Shown here: in pieces, positions 22,248-34,741 of the stretch | How positions within the stretch are numbered: position 1 is the first letter of the stretch | Layout of the letters: each line of letters starts with the position of its first letter | Assembly (NCBI GenBank): GCA_001414345.1 | Contig: LLCB01000007.1 | Location: 124,001 to 188,000, forward strand | Direction of reading: 5' to 3' | Source of the DNA: Hymenoscyphus infarciens | Taxonomy: Eukaryota; Ascomycota; Leotiomycetes; Helotiales; Helotiaceae | DNA length: 64,000 nt | Program-made: the position numbers and the translations under genes | Notes under the pieces: generated by a model | The model's input: only the letters and a program-made list of their open reading frames with translations | What the model was told of the DNA's origin: nothing | The model's database searches: none

Positions 22248-23576
22248 ATGAGGGGGCCTGTGTTCCGAGGTTCTCTTCCCCTGAAAAACATACCCAAACC
22301 CTCCAGAGCCTACTTTTCTCGTCAACCTCAATCCCAGGTACAAGAAGAAACAAATCCCACCAGCGACCGTATTCACATTCTTGGACTTGGAAACATAGGT
22401 CGACTCTTTGCTCATGGTCTAGCGAGCAAGCCTAACCCACGGCCAATAACACTCCTACTCCATCGAGGGAGTCTCCTCCAAGAATGGAAAGATGCCGGGG
22501 AAAGAATAACCTTGACAACGCTCGATGGCATTGAAAAATCGGGAAATTATGATGTGGAAATCCTCAATTCTCAGAATTCGACATCCAAAGAGCCCATCTC
22601 TAATCTCATCGTGACCACCAAAGCCCCAAAGACTTTGCAAGCCATGTCCCCTTTGAAAGATCGACTCTCTCCGGCTTCTACCATTCTGTTCACTCAAAAC
22701 GGTAGTAAGTGAGACATAACATTTGTCCTTTTATTTTACCACATCCACTCAATTCATTTCCATATCCCCTTCTCAATGTACCTGGACCTGGTATTAACCT
22801 TTTCCAAAGATCGAGGCTAATACGTTTGACTTCCAGTGGGAACGGCCGACGAAGTATCATCCTCCCTGTTTCCCGACCCTGCATCGAGGCCAGTTTATAC
22901 CAATGGGATCGTGTCTCATGGGGTCTTTTCCACTGGTCCATTCGCCTCAGTCCATGCTGGAGAGGGCGATATAGTGATGGCTCATCTGGGAATGGAGGAA
23001 ACACCGACTTCTCAATCACTACTACAACAGATGACCGATTCGCCACTTCTTAACGCATCCACTCTTTCTCCATTTCGTGGACTGATTGCTCAATTACTGA
23101 AGCTGGTCTCAAACGCAACCATCAATCCACTCACCGTCTTGTTTGACTGCAAGAACGGCGATCTTTTCACCCCAGATCCAATCCAAAATTTGGCACGCCT
23201 TCTTCTCATCGAGATCTCACCAGTGCTTGTCGAGCACATATATAATGTTGCATTCCCACACCTCTGGAATTCTAAGCAGATCGATTTCCGACTTCTGTTC
23301 TCCTGTGCAGAGTTGGAAACCCATATGGAAGTTGTCGCAGAACGCACCGCAGAAAATTTTAGCAGCATGCTGCAGGATGTGAGGGCGGGTAGAGAAACTG
23401 AGATTGACTATATAAATGGGTGGATCGTGAAGAGGGGATTGGAGCAAGGTAGAAATATGAGTGTAAATCAAAAGGTTATAGAGATGGTAAAGTCAAAACA
23501 AAGACTGAAACTAGAGGATGTAGGACAAAGGTTTGGTGAACTTACGCAAAATAAGCAACCGCTTGGAGTAGTTTGA
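22248..23576 (+). CDS. 2-dehydropantoate 2-reductase family (ketopantoate reductase, ApbA/PanE)
   Basis: NADPH-dependent reduction of ketopantoate to pantoate in vitamin B5/CoA synthesis is the family reaction. Exons 22248-22704 and 22837-23576 (132 nt intron, phase 1) encode 398 residues. An N-terminal extension of about 42 residues, with Arg and Ser and few acidic residues, may be a mitochondrial presequence. The Rossmann nucleotide motif follows: HILGLGNIGRLFAHGL. LIVTTKAPKT and, across the splice, LFTQNGMGTADEV match the family core. The C-terminal domain has KLVSNATINPLTVLFDCKNG, with the conserved Asn, and INGWIVKRG near the end. Fungi carry several paralogs of this family, so the true substrate is uncertain. 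The gene is convergent with NDUFA13, 208 bp apart. Confidence 0.9.
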
Positions 23577-23784
23577 GGGATCTCATAGTTGAAAATGGGT
23601 TATTGGAGTGTCTTTCGTATGCTAACGAAATTTCGGAGCTAAAAAACTTTGGAACGTGGAAGGTATTGAGTGATTTGGATGGATTTATTGGTCGGAATAT
23701 ATGTACACTGCAGTCTGCCTCGATGCCAAAATTTTGGGATTGTTCTCTCTTCGCCCACGACCTTTAATTCCTTGCAACCAACGT

Positions 23785-24662
23785 CTACTTCGTTACCCGA
23801 CTTGGTGTGATAGCGAAAGTTGGTCGTACATATCTAAAATTTCGTTAGTTAGTTAAATGGTACTGCCATTCCCCCTCGGAAAATTTGCCAATGCTCTACG
23901 ACTTCATCGTTTCGTCTCCTCACAACGTCCCACATAACCCCGAATCACGACTAAAGAATATATCTACGTACCTATCCGAGTTATAAGCGCTCGTCTCGCT
24001 TCCCAACAACTTCTTCTCCCTAGCCAAATCCGCATAATGTCTTCGTGCCAAATCCCGATCCTCTTCGGCAGTCAACAGAGGTATAAGGTAAATTCTCGAC
24101 CACATCTTTTCGCGTGCGAGTTCACTATCCCAAGTTGTCAGTCTCATTCCCCTTACAATTTCCGGCCGATATGCCCCTCGGTGTTCTCAATTGCTTCCTC
24201 CACTCGACCAAGATGAGGAGAAGACATACTTGTGCTCTCGAATTCCCTGACCCAACTTCCAGAATCCAAAGGTCATAATTCCTGCCATACCTGCAAGCAA
24301 AACAGCTGGTCGGAAACCGCGTGCGGGAAGGTTGCGCTGTTCACATGGTAGGTTAGCAGTTATTCCTCTCCGTTTGCCCTGCGCTTCCTGGATGTTGTTG
24401 CTTCCCCCTCGTTCCACTGGTGACGTTGCGCCTTTCGTCTCTGGCATTCCCCGAAAGGTCCAATCCCCAAAGCTTTTTCAATTCAAAATTCTCTCCGCAA
24501 GTCTCGCAGTGCCAATCGCCCGTCGTTCCTATCGCCCTCCACCTCCTACTTCCGAATCCTCCTCGTCCATCTCGGTCCCTCGCATTCCAGATAAGAAGAA
24601 GAAAAACGCACCTTGTACTGCACAGGGCCGTAGCCTCCCGAGGGTGGCAGATCTTGAGGCAT
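23785..24662 (-). CDS. NDUFA13: NADH:ubiquinone oxidoreductase subunit NDUFA13 (GRIM-19 homolog)
   Basis: An accessory subunit of mitochondrial complex I, inner membrane, needed for assembly. Four exons on the reverse strand: 24662-24612, 24336-24230, 24124-23972, 23833-23785, giving 119 residues. Spliced start MPQDLPPSGGYGPVQYKRNLP is typical, followed by the single membrane helix region ARGFRPAVLLAGMAGIMTFG, then NELAREKMWSRIYLIPLLTA and EEDRDLARRHYADLAREK. The end AYNSDRYVRPTF matches the family signature and is only reached by using the 138 nt third intron; reading through gives an unrelated tail. Introns are 275, 105 and 138 nt, so over half of the locus is intron. Identity and structure are firm. 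Confidence 0.95.
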
Positions 24663-25407
24663 CGTGTTGTGTTAGTCGAGTCAATTGATTGTTTTCTTGG
24701 TTCTGGCCTTGATTTGAGGTTGGTGGTCAAATGGTTGGAGCTCGATTTCAAAGGCGGTGTAGAGGGAGCTTTACCTTAAGTGATGTTTCTGCCATCAACG
24801 AGTGGGGCCAAAACTTGATTCTCCAACGTCAAGCTTCTCTTTTGACAACTTCACAACAACACCAGCACACAAAATCACAGTATCTTCAATCTTTTGATGG
24901 CTCACTACAAAAAACTCAAGCTGCTTTCTGGGATTAGAAGTCTACTTGTTCCTATTCTCTTTCTTTACTTCAGTCTCTGCTTTTCAATATGCCGCATTCA
25001 CTTATGTCATCTCATGGTCTCTTCCTGGGATTACTTGCTACTTTCTTTACATTCAGTATTTTGTTGTATTTTTATTTATAGGCATTTTATCCATCCATTT
25101 TTTGGGAGGGCTTATTTGTGATACTTTTTACTCAGTTGTTCAAAAAATGTTTCTACCTCTGCGCTTCTTTTATTCTTCTTCAGGGCGTGTGGCCAGAATT
25201 GATCTCAGATATACCATATCAACGAGAGCATGAACCTATAGGTTGCAATTCTCCAATCAGGTTCCACTTCGGCTTATCTTCTACACACAATCCCCACTTC
25301 CCTGGAGCTCACTTTTTGAGATCAAATAAGATAGTTTTTTGACATCAAAGAACACTCAATCGTTCACTCGTCTAATCGGCGAATATCATTTGCTAACGCA
25401 GCAGCAG

Positions 25408-25572
25408 TCAAGCCTCAACGGAGTTTGTGACTTCTGACCCAAACGGCCAGAACATGCGATACGCACTGCCAGTCATCACCAAGAATGAATCAAACTCAAT
25501 ATACTCCCTCGGCTGATCCACGTTTATTCGCCCAACCTCAATTCCACCACGCTTAATCACAAATGCACCTAC
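25408..25572 (-). CDS. Candidate 3'-terminal exon of an unrecognised gene
   Basis: Reverse-strand frame of 54 codons plus TGA, starting just after a good acceptor (TTTTTGTATTTAG) and with a stop immediately upstream, so it can only be used spliced. It reads VGAFVIKRGGIEVGRIN, VDQPREYIEFDSFLVMTG and SAYRMFWPFGSEV, an amphipathic, protein-like composition unlike the surroundings. I could not find a convincing upstream exon: the nearest ATGs reach stops within a few codons. It may be a remnant of a gene truncated at the edge of the transposon-rich block. No family recognised. Confidence 0.35.
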   Translation of the reverse strand, partial: VGAFVIKRGGIEVGRINVDQPREYIEFDSFLVMTGSAYRMFWPFGSEVTNSVEA

Positions 25573-26302
25573 CTAAATACAAAAATCAAGTTTCTACACC
25601 AGCAGTTATTCGTCGAAATTAGGGAAAGAGTTGGAGAGAAGAAGGAGAAGGATTGGAGGACGCGATTCACTTGTGAGACCCAACTACCATAAAACTACCA
25701 CCGCACAGCTGTTCTGACTCTCCCAAAGCAAGCAGATCTACTTCCGCGTTTGTTCATTATCTGTGAGTACTCCCCAACCTCCAACACAATTAAGATGAGA
25801 GCGATGAGTGAATTTTTTTTACGTAAAATTTTTAAGATACCTAGATCCTAGGCCTTTTGCTACATTTTTTTTGTCAAATGAACGTGAAAATTCGTTTCAG
25901 CGGCATGTTATTTTTAACAATTGAAGAGTTTTTAAGAGTGTTACTTGAAACAGATATTAAAAGTTCAGATTTAAGATTATAATGAGTTTGCGTAACATCT
26001 TTACCTGTCTTAAATTCCATCTTATTATTTTACTTGATTAGAAAAGAAAGCATGTTCTTTCTATAGCTACTTTTTTTACTTAGTCTCTCTATTTTTCTTC
26101 TTAGTAGTAAGTACTTTGAATGAGTTTTTCTTATATCTTTATTTCAGAGAGTAGAGATAAACAGAGGACTATTTGATTAGCTTTTTATTAAAAGTATTAG
26201 ACGAGGAAGATTCTTATTTAGTAAATAGCTTCATTTGTTAATAATATTCTATCTGTTTAAACTATTTCTACGGAACGAAGATAGACTGAAAGAGAGTTAT
26301 AA

Positions 26303-26822
26303 TTAGACTTAGACACTAATACTATTAATAAAATATCGAGAGAGTTACTAAAGATTATTATATCGAGTAGAACTTAACTGATAATATATTAGATATATAC
26401 GATATATTAATATATATTAAGATATCGAGTTTTATAATCGCTAAATAGTAAATCTATACTAGTAGCTAATAGAAGCTATAGACTCGGCGTTAAGTAAAGT
26501 TATATACTTTTTTTAAAAAAAATAATACTATTATATAAGTAAGTGCTTAGTATAAAGTGATTAATCTAGATTTATTATTATAGATAGTATTTATATAAAA
26601 GAAAAATAGCTTTTAGAATTAAAAAGAGTAAATTATATTATATGATTTATATTTACTATATAGAGCTACTAGCTTAAGAAAACTGATATAGATTAATAAT
26701 CGTCTCTTTTTTACTAACGATATCTCGCGCTAATTATATTAGAGCAAAAGAGTATCGATTTATATCGAGAGCCGATTATCAATAATTTATTAATATAAAA
26801 GTATCGGTGCCTAAGTCTGGTG
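26303..26822. mobile_element. Short non-autonomous TIR element, copy 2 of 2 (more heavily mutated)
   Basis: Left end TTAGACTTAGACACTAATAC mirrors the right end GTATCGGTGCCTAAGTCTGG once C-to-T and G-to-A changes are allowed. The interior aligns with 13088-13566 over its full length, with extra transitions toward A/T. About 520 bp, no ORF. Confidence 0.65.
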
Positions 26823-28190
26823 GTAATTACAAATTACTTAAGTACTTTAAGAACGTTCAAATATTTATCCTAGTAACTGTCTCAACCTCTCTACTTTTCT
26901 AATTCTCTATAAACCTTTATTCTCTACAGCTCGCGTACTATTTGCCGTAAAAAGCATTAAAGCAGATTTAGAAGGAAGAGGGAAAAGTAGTAAGACGAGG
27001 AAAAGAGAAGGTTAGGGCTCGGCGTCTCGTAATTACTCTTCATACGCTGTTGAGCATTCGTATAAACTTTCTCGCATTTCTCTATTTTAGGAAAGGCGCC
27101 GCCTTAAGCGAGGAGTAAAAGCCCTACGTAATCTCTCACTTTCGCCTCCGCTTCTAATTTTTTTTATCGTACTGTCGAGTAAGAAAGAGAAAGCTAGACG
27201 CGAGAGCACGGAAGTTAGCGGTAAGAGAAGCGTAGAAGCGGAAGTATAGAATTAGGAAGCGTGGGGTTCAAAATTAGGCAAACGTAAAGTACCTCTCAGT
27301 ACCCTAAAAGGACTAAGGTAGAGAACGTAACATATTTGGGCTTAGAAACTCATGATCGATGGCTCTTTCGGCTCATGTCCGTTCAGTGCATTTCACATAC
27401 AACGAAAGCACCGTGTTTCTCATGCATCTGGTTTGCGCGAAATCTCTCGATACCCGTAGAAGCTTTAAGTTGATGAAGTTGTGTCTGAATTTTTTGGGCG
27501 TGGGATATTGTGTTGTTCTACCATTTCTTCCAAATGACTACCCGACTATCGAAATACTCTGCGTATTCATAGTATTCAAATGAGTCTTCGAAAGCTTCTA
27601 TAGCTGAACTTAGAAGCTCTTTAAGAAAATTCTCATTGTAAGAACCGACTGCTGTCTCCTAACTGGAGCTTTGCATAGCCATTTTAAAGTGTTCCTGGTT
27701 AATCTTCTTTCGAGTCTAGTAATCGATACTTTTGTTTTTAACGCTTTATACAGATATTAACTCGCTCCTTAAATTTATCTTCCGTTGTTTGTATAACTAT
27801 TGTATCTTTAGACTCGAGGGTGTAAAGCGTGAGAATATGATTTACGCGTGGACATGAATTCTGCGACACTATTCAATGCTTTTCGCTCGGCTCTCATCAA
27901 TCCCTACGTCTAAGGGAGCAACACGGGCTTTTAAAAGATGCCACGAATGCAACATAGTATCTCTTTTACCTAATAACCTTAGTTGTGTTTGTCTACCGTG
28001 ATACAATTAGGTACTTTTACTTTTCACACACCTACCTGAGGCCCAAGGCCAAAACTACCAGGGCTTCAGTTACATCACTACCTACGAAGCGACGGAAGGG
28101 GAGAGAGACAGAGAAGGGAGATGGAGAGAGTAATGTACCTGGAGTAACTTACAAGGAAAAGAATAGAGATAACTTACGCGGAGCTAATAA

Positions 28191-28223
28191 GGGAGAGAGA
28201 GAGAGAGAGAGTGTGTGTGTGTA
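28191..28223. repeat. Compound (GA)n(GT)n microsatellite
   Basis: A run of GA units passes directly into GT units at about 28212. It is not in a supported gene. Confidence 0.85.
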
Positions 28224-28688
28224 CACCAACCCACTTTTCTTACCTAGGGTTCTGCGAACGAGTGTACAAAATATGTAAGGGAAAACAAGGTGATGAGAGA
28301 GCGGTGGAAGAGGAGAAGAAAACGAAGCAGAACCGCGCATTCCTCTTCCGGGTCATATTATTACAATTGGCTACACCAACAACTCTCAAGTTATCAGCCT
28401 CCTCCGTAGGCAGGAAACCAGAAATCCTCAATCCCCGATTTCCCACTCCTCAAAGACAGTCTTGAAACCTGGAAAAGCGGTGCTTGTTTGGCAGATACTC
28501 AAACACTCTTCTGGCATATCCCAAAAATGACCTTCCGTAGGGAATGGCCAATCTCTGTAAATGGCCAGATGAAACTGAAGCGTTGCGCTCCGTAGTATTC
28601 TTTTAGACTTCGCAGCACCCCCCTGACACCGAAACGCCTCTTTGAACGTCGAAAGTCAACTTTTAAAACAGCTAGAATAAAAAGATAT

Positions 28689-28818
28689 TGTTAAACATCT
28701 GTACCTGTCACGTGATGTGGGTCTTCCTAAACCCTCTTGTATATAAGTAGAGAGTAATTCCCCTCTGGAATTGCTTAAGTAATATAATAATATTAAACCT
28801 TATACTATCCTTTTAATA
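28689..28818 (+). repeat. 5' LTR of the copia element
   Basis: 130 bp, begins TGTTAAACAT. It differs from the 3' LTR at 11 positions, all transitions (C/T or G/A), about 91.5% identity. If the classical TG...CA convention were imposed, the LTR would be 127 bp, but the GATAT duplication supports 130. Confidence 0.88.
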
Positions 28819-29199
28819 GGTTATAAGCCTAGAATTCTACCCTAGACTTATTAATTAAATTACTACTAAGTCCTTAAATAATTCCTTAACCTAGTATAAG
28901 CGTATTCTACTAATAGACATACGAGTTATTATAATTTAAAAACAGGATCCCTTATGTCTATTATACCTAGTATTACTACCTCTAATTTATCTTAATACGT
29001 GTTATAATAAAAGTGCTAAGGCATCTAAGTACTAAAAATACTAGGTCGACCTCTAACCTAACCTCTAACCTAGCCCGTACGGCTCTCTAGCAGTAAAAAA
29101 CTTAGTAACCTTAAAGAAGTTAAAAACACTAACCTCTTAATATACTGCCTAGACAGCTTACAAAGTTATATTAATATAAGCGAAAATTTCAAAATAAAT

Positions 29200-30640
29200 A
29201 TATTAGAAGAAATAAGGTCTTAGAAGATTACTAAGAGCTATACTAAGAGCTAATTTAGGATAAGTCGAGAAAGGCTAAGAATAGCCTTAAGAAGGCGCTT
29301 CCTAGTCTATTAAATAATAAAGAAGATAAGATAGTACTTACTTATATTATACTTTAGACTTAATCTTTTTCTCTATTATACTTAAACTCTTCTTTAAACT
29401 TATCTTAAATACTTTTATAAAGACGACTTACTTAAAGACTCTAACTATATACTCTCTAATCTAGAATCTAAATCCGAAACCGAATCCGAAACTAATACTA
29501 GCTCTAATACTACTAAATTATTCTTATTAGAAAACGAACTTCTTCCTCCTCCTCTAAGCCCTATAAACATCTTTAGACTCTATACTAAAGAACCTTTACC
29601 TATTACTCCTACCTCCTCTACTCCTAGCCTACCTAGCTCTTCTTAATTATATCTACTAAAAATTAAACTTAGAATAATATCTAAGAGCTCGACAAAGCTA
29701 ACTAGACTAAATAAGAAAGACGAGTTGTTAATAGCCTTTATATCAAAGACTACTACTATAAGTAGCTTATTACTTATAAGAAGTAGTAACTAGATACCCT
29801 CCTAGTAGTATAAGCTATAGGTCTTAGATAAGCTACTATCTTAGAGCTAATAGTAGCTAAGAAGAAAGAATATAAAAAGGAGGATAAAGAATAGGTTAAA
29901 TTCTTAGACGTCGGATCCTATATAATACGTAGTAAGTATAGCTTTCTAGCTAAGAACTATATTAAGAATAATAGCAACAATGTCTTATAACTTCTTATAA
30001 AACTTAAGAATAGATTTTAGTCTAAAAGATTAGTATAATTTAATTAACTTATAAGCGAGCTCTTATCTTTATAGCTCGACGTCTTCGCCTCTATTTAAGA
30101 GTATAACTCTTAGTTCCTCTAGATCGATTATAAGCTCTTACTTATCTTACTAGACGCTAAACTTAAGGATCCTTAGTTTAGCCGACTCTATATATTTAGC
30201 CTTACTCTAGTATATAATACTTTTAAAGGATATTAGGCCTAGACTTATAACTACGTTAATAATACTAGCTATATTATATTTATTAGTAAACTTATAGTAG
30301 TAGTCTAAAAAGAGGAATAGTATATAACTACGGATACTAATAATATAATAATAGGTATACTCGCTTATAAACAATCTAAAACTAATGAAATACTAAAATA
30401 TATATACTATAGAAAAATATATTATCTAGAAGCAAACTATATTAAGAAACATTCTTACCTAAAGCTAGCTTATAATAAGCGAATAGCTAATAAAGCAGCT
30501 ATAAAAGCTATTAAACGTAAGAAGCGTCCTTACTTCTAAAGTAATATCTAAAATCAGAAAAAGAAGTTAAAAGATAAGAATACTAAGACTACTACTATAG
30601 TATTTATAAGATTATCGGTTATTAACTAAAATAACGAAAC
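29200..30640 (+). pseudogene. Decayed gag region of the copia element
   Basis: Limits approximate. The best landmark is a ruined CCHC zinc knuckle at about 30396-30452: codons now read Tyr where Cys (TGC/TGT to TAC/TAT) and His (CAC to TAC/TAT) are expected, with the spacing Y-x2-Y-x4-Y-x4-Y and the original final His-type context KKH just after. Upstream is a Ser/Thr/Glu-rich low-complexity stretch (29430-29640). No frame is open for more than a short run. Confidence 0.55.
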
Positions 30641-30649
30641 TAACTACTA

Positions 30650-33600
30650 CTCTATCTCTTATTAGGCCTAGATAGTATATCTTATACTAAATCTTAAAGT
30701 ACTAAAAGCCTTAACACTTAAATCCCTATTATAAAGATAGATTATTAATAGTAGATACTTTAAATCTATCTATTACTAAAAGTTACTCTTTATAAATCTA
30801 GAGCTCCTAGACTCTAATAAACTATAAGCAGTAGTAGATATTAGTAGAATACGATTACCTATTATCTTTAAAGGAATAGTAAAGTTAGTAGTAGAAATAG
30901 AAACTAGACTATAGATACTACTACTCTCTAATATACTCTACTACCCTACTCTAAGAGCGAACCTTCTCTCTTTTTTATAGCTATTAAATAAGAGACTTTA
31001 GATAGACTTATAGAAAACATATAAGTATATTTAGACCCCGCTAAATACTAAAACCTTATACGTCTATAAACTTACTATTAAAAGCAACCTCTAGATATTA
31101 ATACTAGGAACCCTTTCTAGTACTACAATTTAGCTTATAAGGCGTAAAGGACTTCTAATACTCCTAAGCTAATATAAGCTCTTACTACGTCCTCGCCTAT
31201 ATTCTAAAACATCGGCTAAAGCCTAGATCGCCTATACTAATAAGCTAGTAAACATAACTTAGTATACTTACTTAGAATATATAAGTAATAAAGCTATTAA
31301 GATACTTTATAAAAGATCTTATAACATAGATAAAAAGACATATATAGAAGGCTATACCTATACTATCTATATAGAAGAGCGTATAAAATCAGTTCCTTAT
31401 TTAAGTTATATAGAGCCTAGACGTTACTCTATAGAATTAGTATATATAGACGTTATAGAACCTCTAAAACCTAGACTATTTAGTTTTTAATACTAAGTAT
31501 ACTTTTACTATAATAAAATAAAAGACATAGAAGCCTATAGTATAAAATATAAAAGTAATATATTAGCCTGTTTTAAAGAATATAAGACTACTTATAAGCG
31601 CTCTAAATAATAGATCTATTATATTCGTAGCGATAATAAGAGTAAATATATTAGTACTACTCTTAGTAAATATCTTAAGAAAGAAGATATTATACTTAAA
31701 ACTATAATTCTAAATAATCCTAAGATAAATAAAGCTGCTAAACGCCTAGGCTAAACCTTATAATAGATAGTAAAGATAATAAGAAGGTACTATCTTAACT
31801 TTTACACTAACTATCTTTAGCTTAAATTATTATAAACCTTTATCTATCTTTATTAAAAACATATTTATATAGCTACTAAAATTTCCCTCTTCGAAGCTAT
31901 TACTAGCTTATACTCTTATATTAATTATTTAAGAATTATAAAGTTATAGTATATAGTTCTTAAAAATAAGCTTAAAAAGAGTAAGTCTAAAGAGGCTTAA
32001 ACCTTTTCTAGACGTCTAATAAGCTATAAAAGAGATTATATTAAATAGATCTAGACTACTAATAAGAAAATTATTTAAACTAATAATATTTATATTAATA
32101 AAATATAAGTTAACTTATAAGAGAAAGAACTAGTACTTAAAGTCCCTACCTCTAAGATTATTCTAGACTAACGACTTAATAAAGCAGATTCTAATTAATA
32201 ATAAAGTAAGAACTTTAAAGCTAACTCTATATTTAAAATTAAAGGAGCTGCTGTAAATACTACTAAAGTAGTTATAAAGCTAATTGAAGAGTCTTATAAA
32301 CATAAGTTATAAACTACTAGTAAGATATGCTAGTAGAAGATAAAAGATTAAAGACTTATACCTTTAAAAGAAAGAGGTTAAATAAAGAAACTATAAGTAT
32401 ACCTAAGACTAGGCTACTTACTACCTTTGCCTAAGCTTAAAGGCTCTAGATTTATAGAGCTATCTAATAATTTAGAAAACAATATCCTAGTACTTCGTTA
32501 AAACAAAGAAGTAATACCCCCGCCTACTCTACTACTACTAAAGCTTATAATCGTTATATACTATAATCTAGCTATACCTACTACTATAAGAGTATTAAGA
32601 TCGTAAGTACGTTAGAAGTTATAATCCCCTATAGATAACAATAGCTCTGATCTTAGTAGTCTAAAAACCTTACTAGATAATATAATAGACTATATAGACG
32701 ACTATAGCCTTTAACTAGGACTTCTATCTAACCTACTACTATTTACTCTTATATATTAACTAATTAATAAGACCTACTTTATAATAGTACTACTAGCCTA
32801 GGTATAAAATAACGTTTTTAAGCCTTAAACTTATAAGTAGGCCTATATATATACTAAAGCCTAAAAGTAAACAGAAGCTAAAAATAAGAAGATTAATTCT
32901 ATTAAGGAAAACAGTACCTAGGAAGAGGTTAAGAGACCTATAAACTAAAGAGTTCTTATAAGTAGATAGGTTTATAAACTTAAAATAGATAACAAAGGTT
33001 AGATTATCTAGTATAAGACCTACTAAGTAGTCCACAGTTTTAAATAAGAAAAGAGTATTAACTTTAATAAAACCTTCGCTACTATTATAAAGCTAATAAG
33101 CTATAAACTTATCTTTATAATTGCTACTACTCTAAACTAGGAGATTAAATAAATAGACGTTAAAACTACCTTTTTATATAGTAATATTAAAGAAGAAGTT
33201 TATATAGAACTCCCGAATAGTAGAGGAGATAGCACTAAAGTCTATAAACTTAAAAAAGCACTCTATAAATTAAAATAAGCTTCTAAAGTCTAGTATAATA
33301 CTCTCTATAGCTTTTTAAAAATACTTAGCTTTAAACTACTTAATATAAATACTAGAGTCTTCTACTATAAAGACATTATTATTATAGTCTATGTTAATAA
33401 CCTCCTTATTACTAGTAGCTTAATAAAAGAAATTAACAAAATCAAGGTAGTACTTAGTTAATAATTTAAGATATTTAATCTTAGACTAGTAGCCTTCTAT
33501 CTTAGAATAATAATAACTCGTAATAAAAGGCAACGTACTCTTCGACTAGGATAACACGCTTATATTAAAAAAATACTTTATAACTTCGATATACTTAAAG

Positions 33601-34376
33601 CTAAGATATATTATACGCTAATAGAAGTAAATAATCATCTTATAAGTACTCTTAAAGACTATAAGGTGTTAAAGACTTTTAAACGTTAATATTAGTCTAT
33701 AATAAGCTTACTTATATATACTATACTTAGTACTTAACTAGATATTACCTACCCTATATCTATTATAAGTAGATTCTTATCTAATCTAACTAATAAATAT
33801 TAGATAGTAGTAAAACGAATTATACGTTATTTTAAGAGTACTATAAGCTATAACTTAGTGTTTTAAGATAAGCTTAAGAGACTTATAAGCTATTTAGATA
33901 CTAACTAGGCTAGATACTATAAAACTAGACAATCTACTTCTAGATACCTCTTTAATATTAGTAGCGACGCTATCTTATAGTTATTTAAAAGATAGGCCAC
34001 GGTCTCGCTATCTTTATATAAAGTAGAACTTAAAAGAGAGATAAATACTATAAACAAAGCTATTTAGCTACGACGTCTCCTAGACCAGCTTATCTTAGAG
34101 ACCGAACTAAGGGTTGCTATAGTAATCCTCTATAATAATTAAGAGACTATAGCACTTATAAAAAACCCTATCTACTATAACCGTACTAAGTATATCGTTA
34201 CCTAAGACGCTAAGGTTAGAGAAGCATAAGTCGAAGGATATATAAATCTTATATTTATTAGTATAAAAGAGTAAGTAGTAGATAGACTTATAAAACCCCT
34301 TCCTAGAAATGCTTTTAAGAAGTTCCGATTCTTAATAGGTGTTAAGAAGAGGGGTGTCTAAAAGCTTAGTAAGGTA
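30650..34376 (+). pseudogene. Decayed pol (integrase, reverse transcriptase, RNase H) of the copia element
   Basis: Integrase core traces are visible: YIDVIEPLKPR near 31446 and RSDNKSKY near 31625, followed by NPKINKAAKRL where the family has the catalytic Glu region. Reverse transcriptase: DVKTTFLY at 33156-33179, EEVYIELP after it, KALYKLK*A near 33250, and the catalytic YVDD box changed to YVNN (33390-33401) by two G-to-A changes. RNase H: STSRYLFN near 33930, then ETIALIKNPIYYNRTKYI near 34145 and VDRLIKPL near 34280. Stops are TAA/TAG at former Gln/Trp codons. The element cannot encode an active enzyme. Start of pol versus gag is not defined. Confidence 0.8.
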
Positions 34377-34573
34377 TTACTATTACTCTATACTCGCTTA
34401 AAAATACCGTAGAGCTATATCTAATACTTTAAAGAAAACAAAGAAAGGTTATATAATATACTCTTTATACTTATACTATTATACCTTTAGATACTAAAGA
34501 ATAGATCTAGTACTTAAAAAACGTTTTTTATTATAGTTTTTAAAAGTTATATAACTATATAGTATAAATTATA

Positions 34574-34653
34574 GAGGGAGATTATATTACTAAGACTAAC
34601 GATTTATATTACGTAGTCGGCTATCTAGCGCTCTAACTACTATACTAACCACC
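34574..34653 (-). ncRNA. tRNA-like relic inside the retrotransposon
   Basis: Read on the reverse strand, the segment starts GGTGGTTAGTATAGTAGTTA and continues GAGCGCTAGATAGCC. The TTAGTATAGTRGTTAGAGC phrase fits a tRNA A box/D arm, and the 3' end (AATCTCCC) could pair partly with the 5' end. A canonical B box (GGTTCGANTCC) is absent, perhaps lost to RIP. It lies in the gap between pol and the extra ORF. It could be a tRNA or SINE relic captured by, or inserted in, the element. Confidence 0.3.
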
Positions 34654-34741
34654 TATATATACTTAACACCTAAAATATCTTATAATTAACTCTCTTTATT
34701 ATCTATAAATTATCTTTTTAGATACTTACTCTACTTAAAAA

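Larger units (their letters stand above)
24663..28683. other. Gene-poor, increasingly AT-rich region left of the retrotransposon
   Basis: 24663-25400 looks like ordinary intergenic sequence; a 95-codon hydrophobic frame (24946-25233) lacks an ATG start. 25800-27330 is AT-rich with transition-type decay and contains TIR element copy 2. 27340-28680 is less AT-rich, has frames of 74-97 codons without recognisable content and a GA/GT microsatellite at 28191-28223. One candidate exon is listed separately. Confidence 0.55.

Noticed and set aside
24946..25233. Hydrophobic 95-codon frame, possible small membrane protein
   Set aside because: No ATG at its start and hydrophobicity explained by T-rich DNA; no conserved motif seen.
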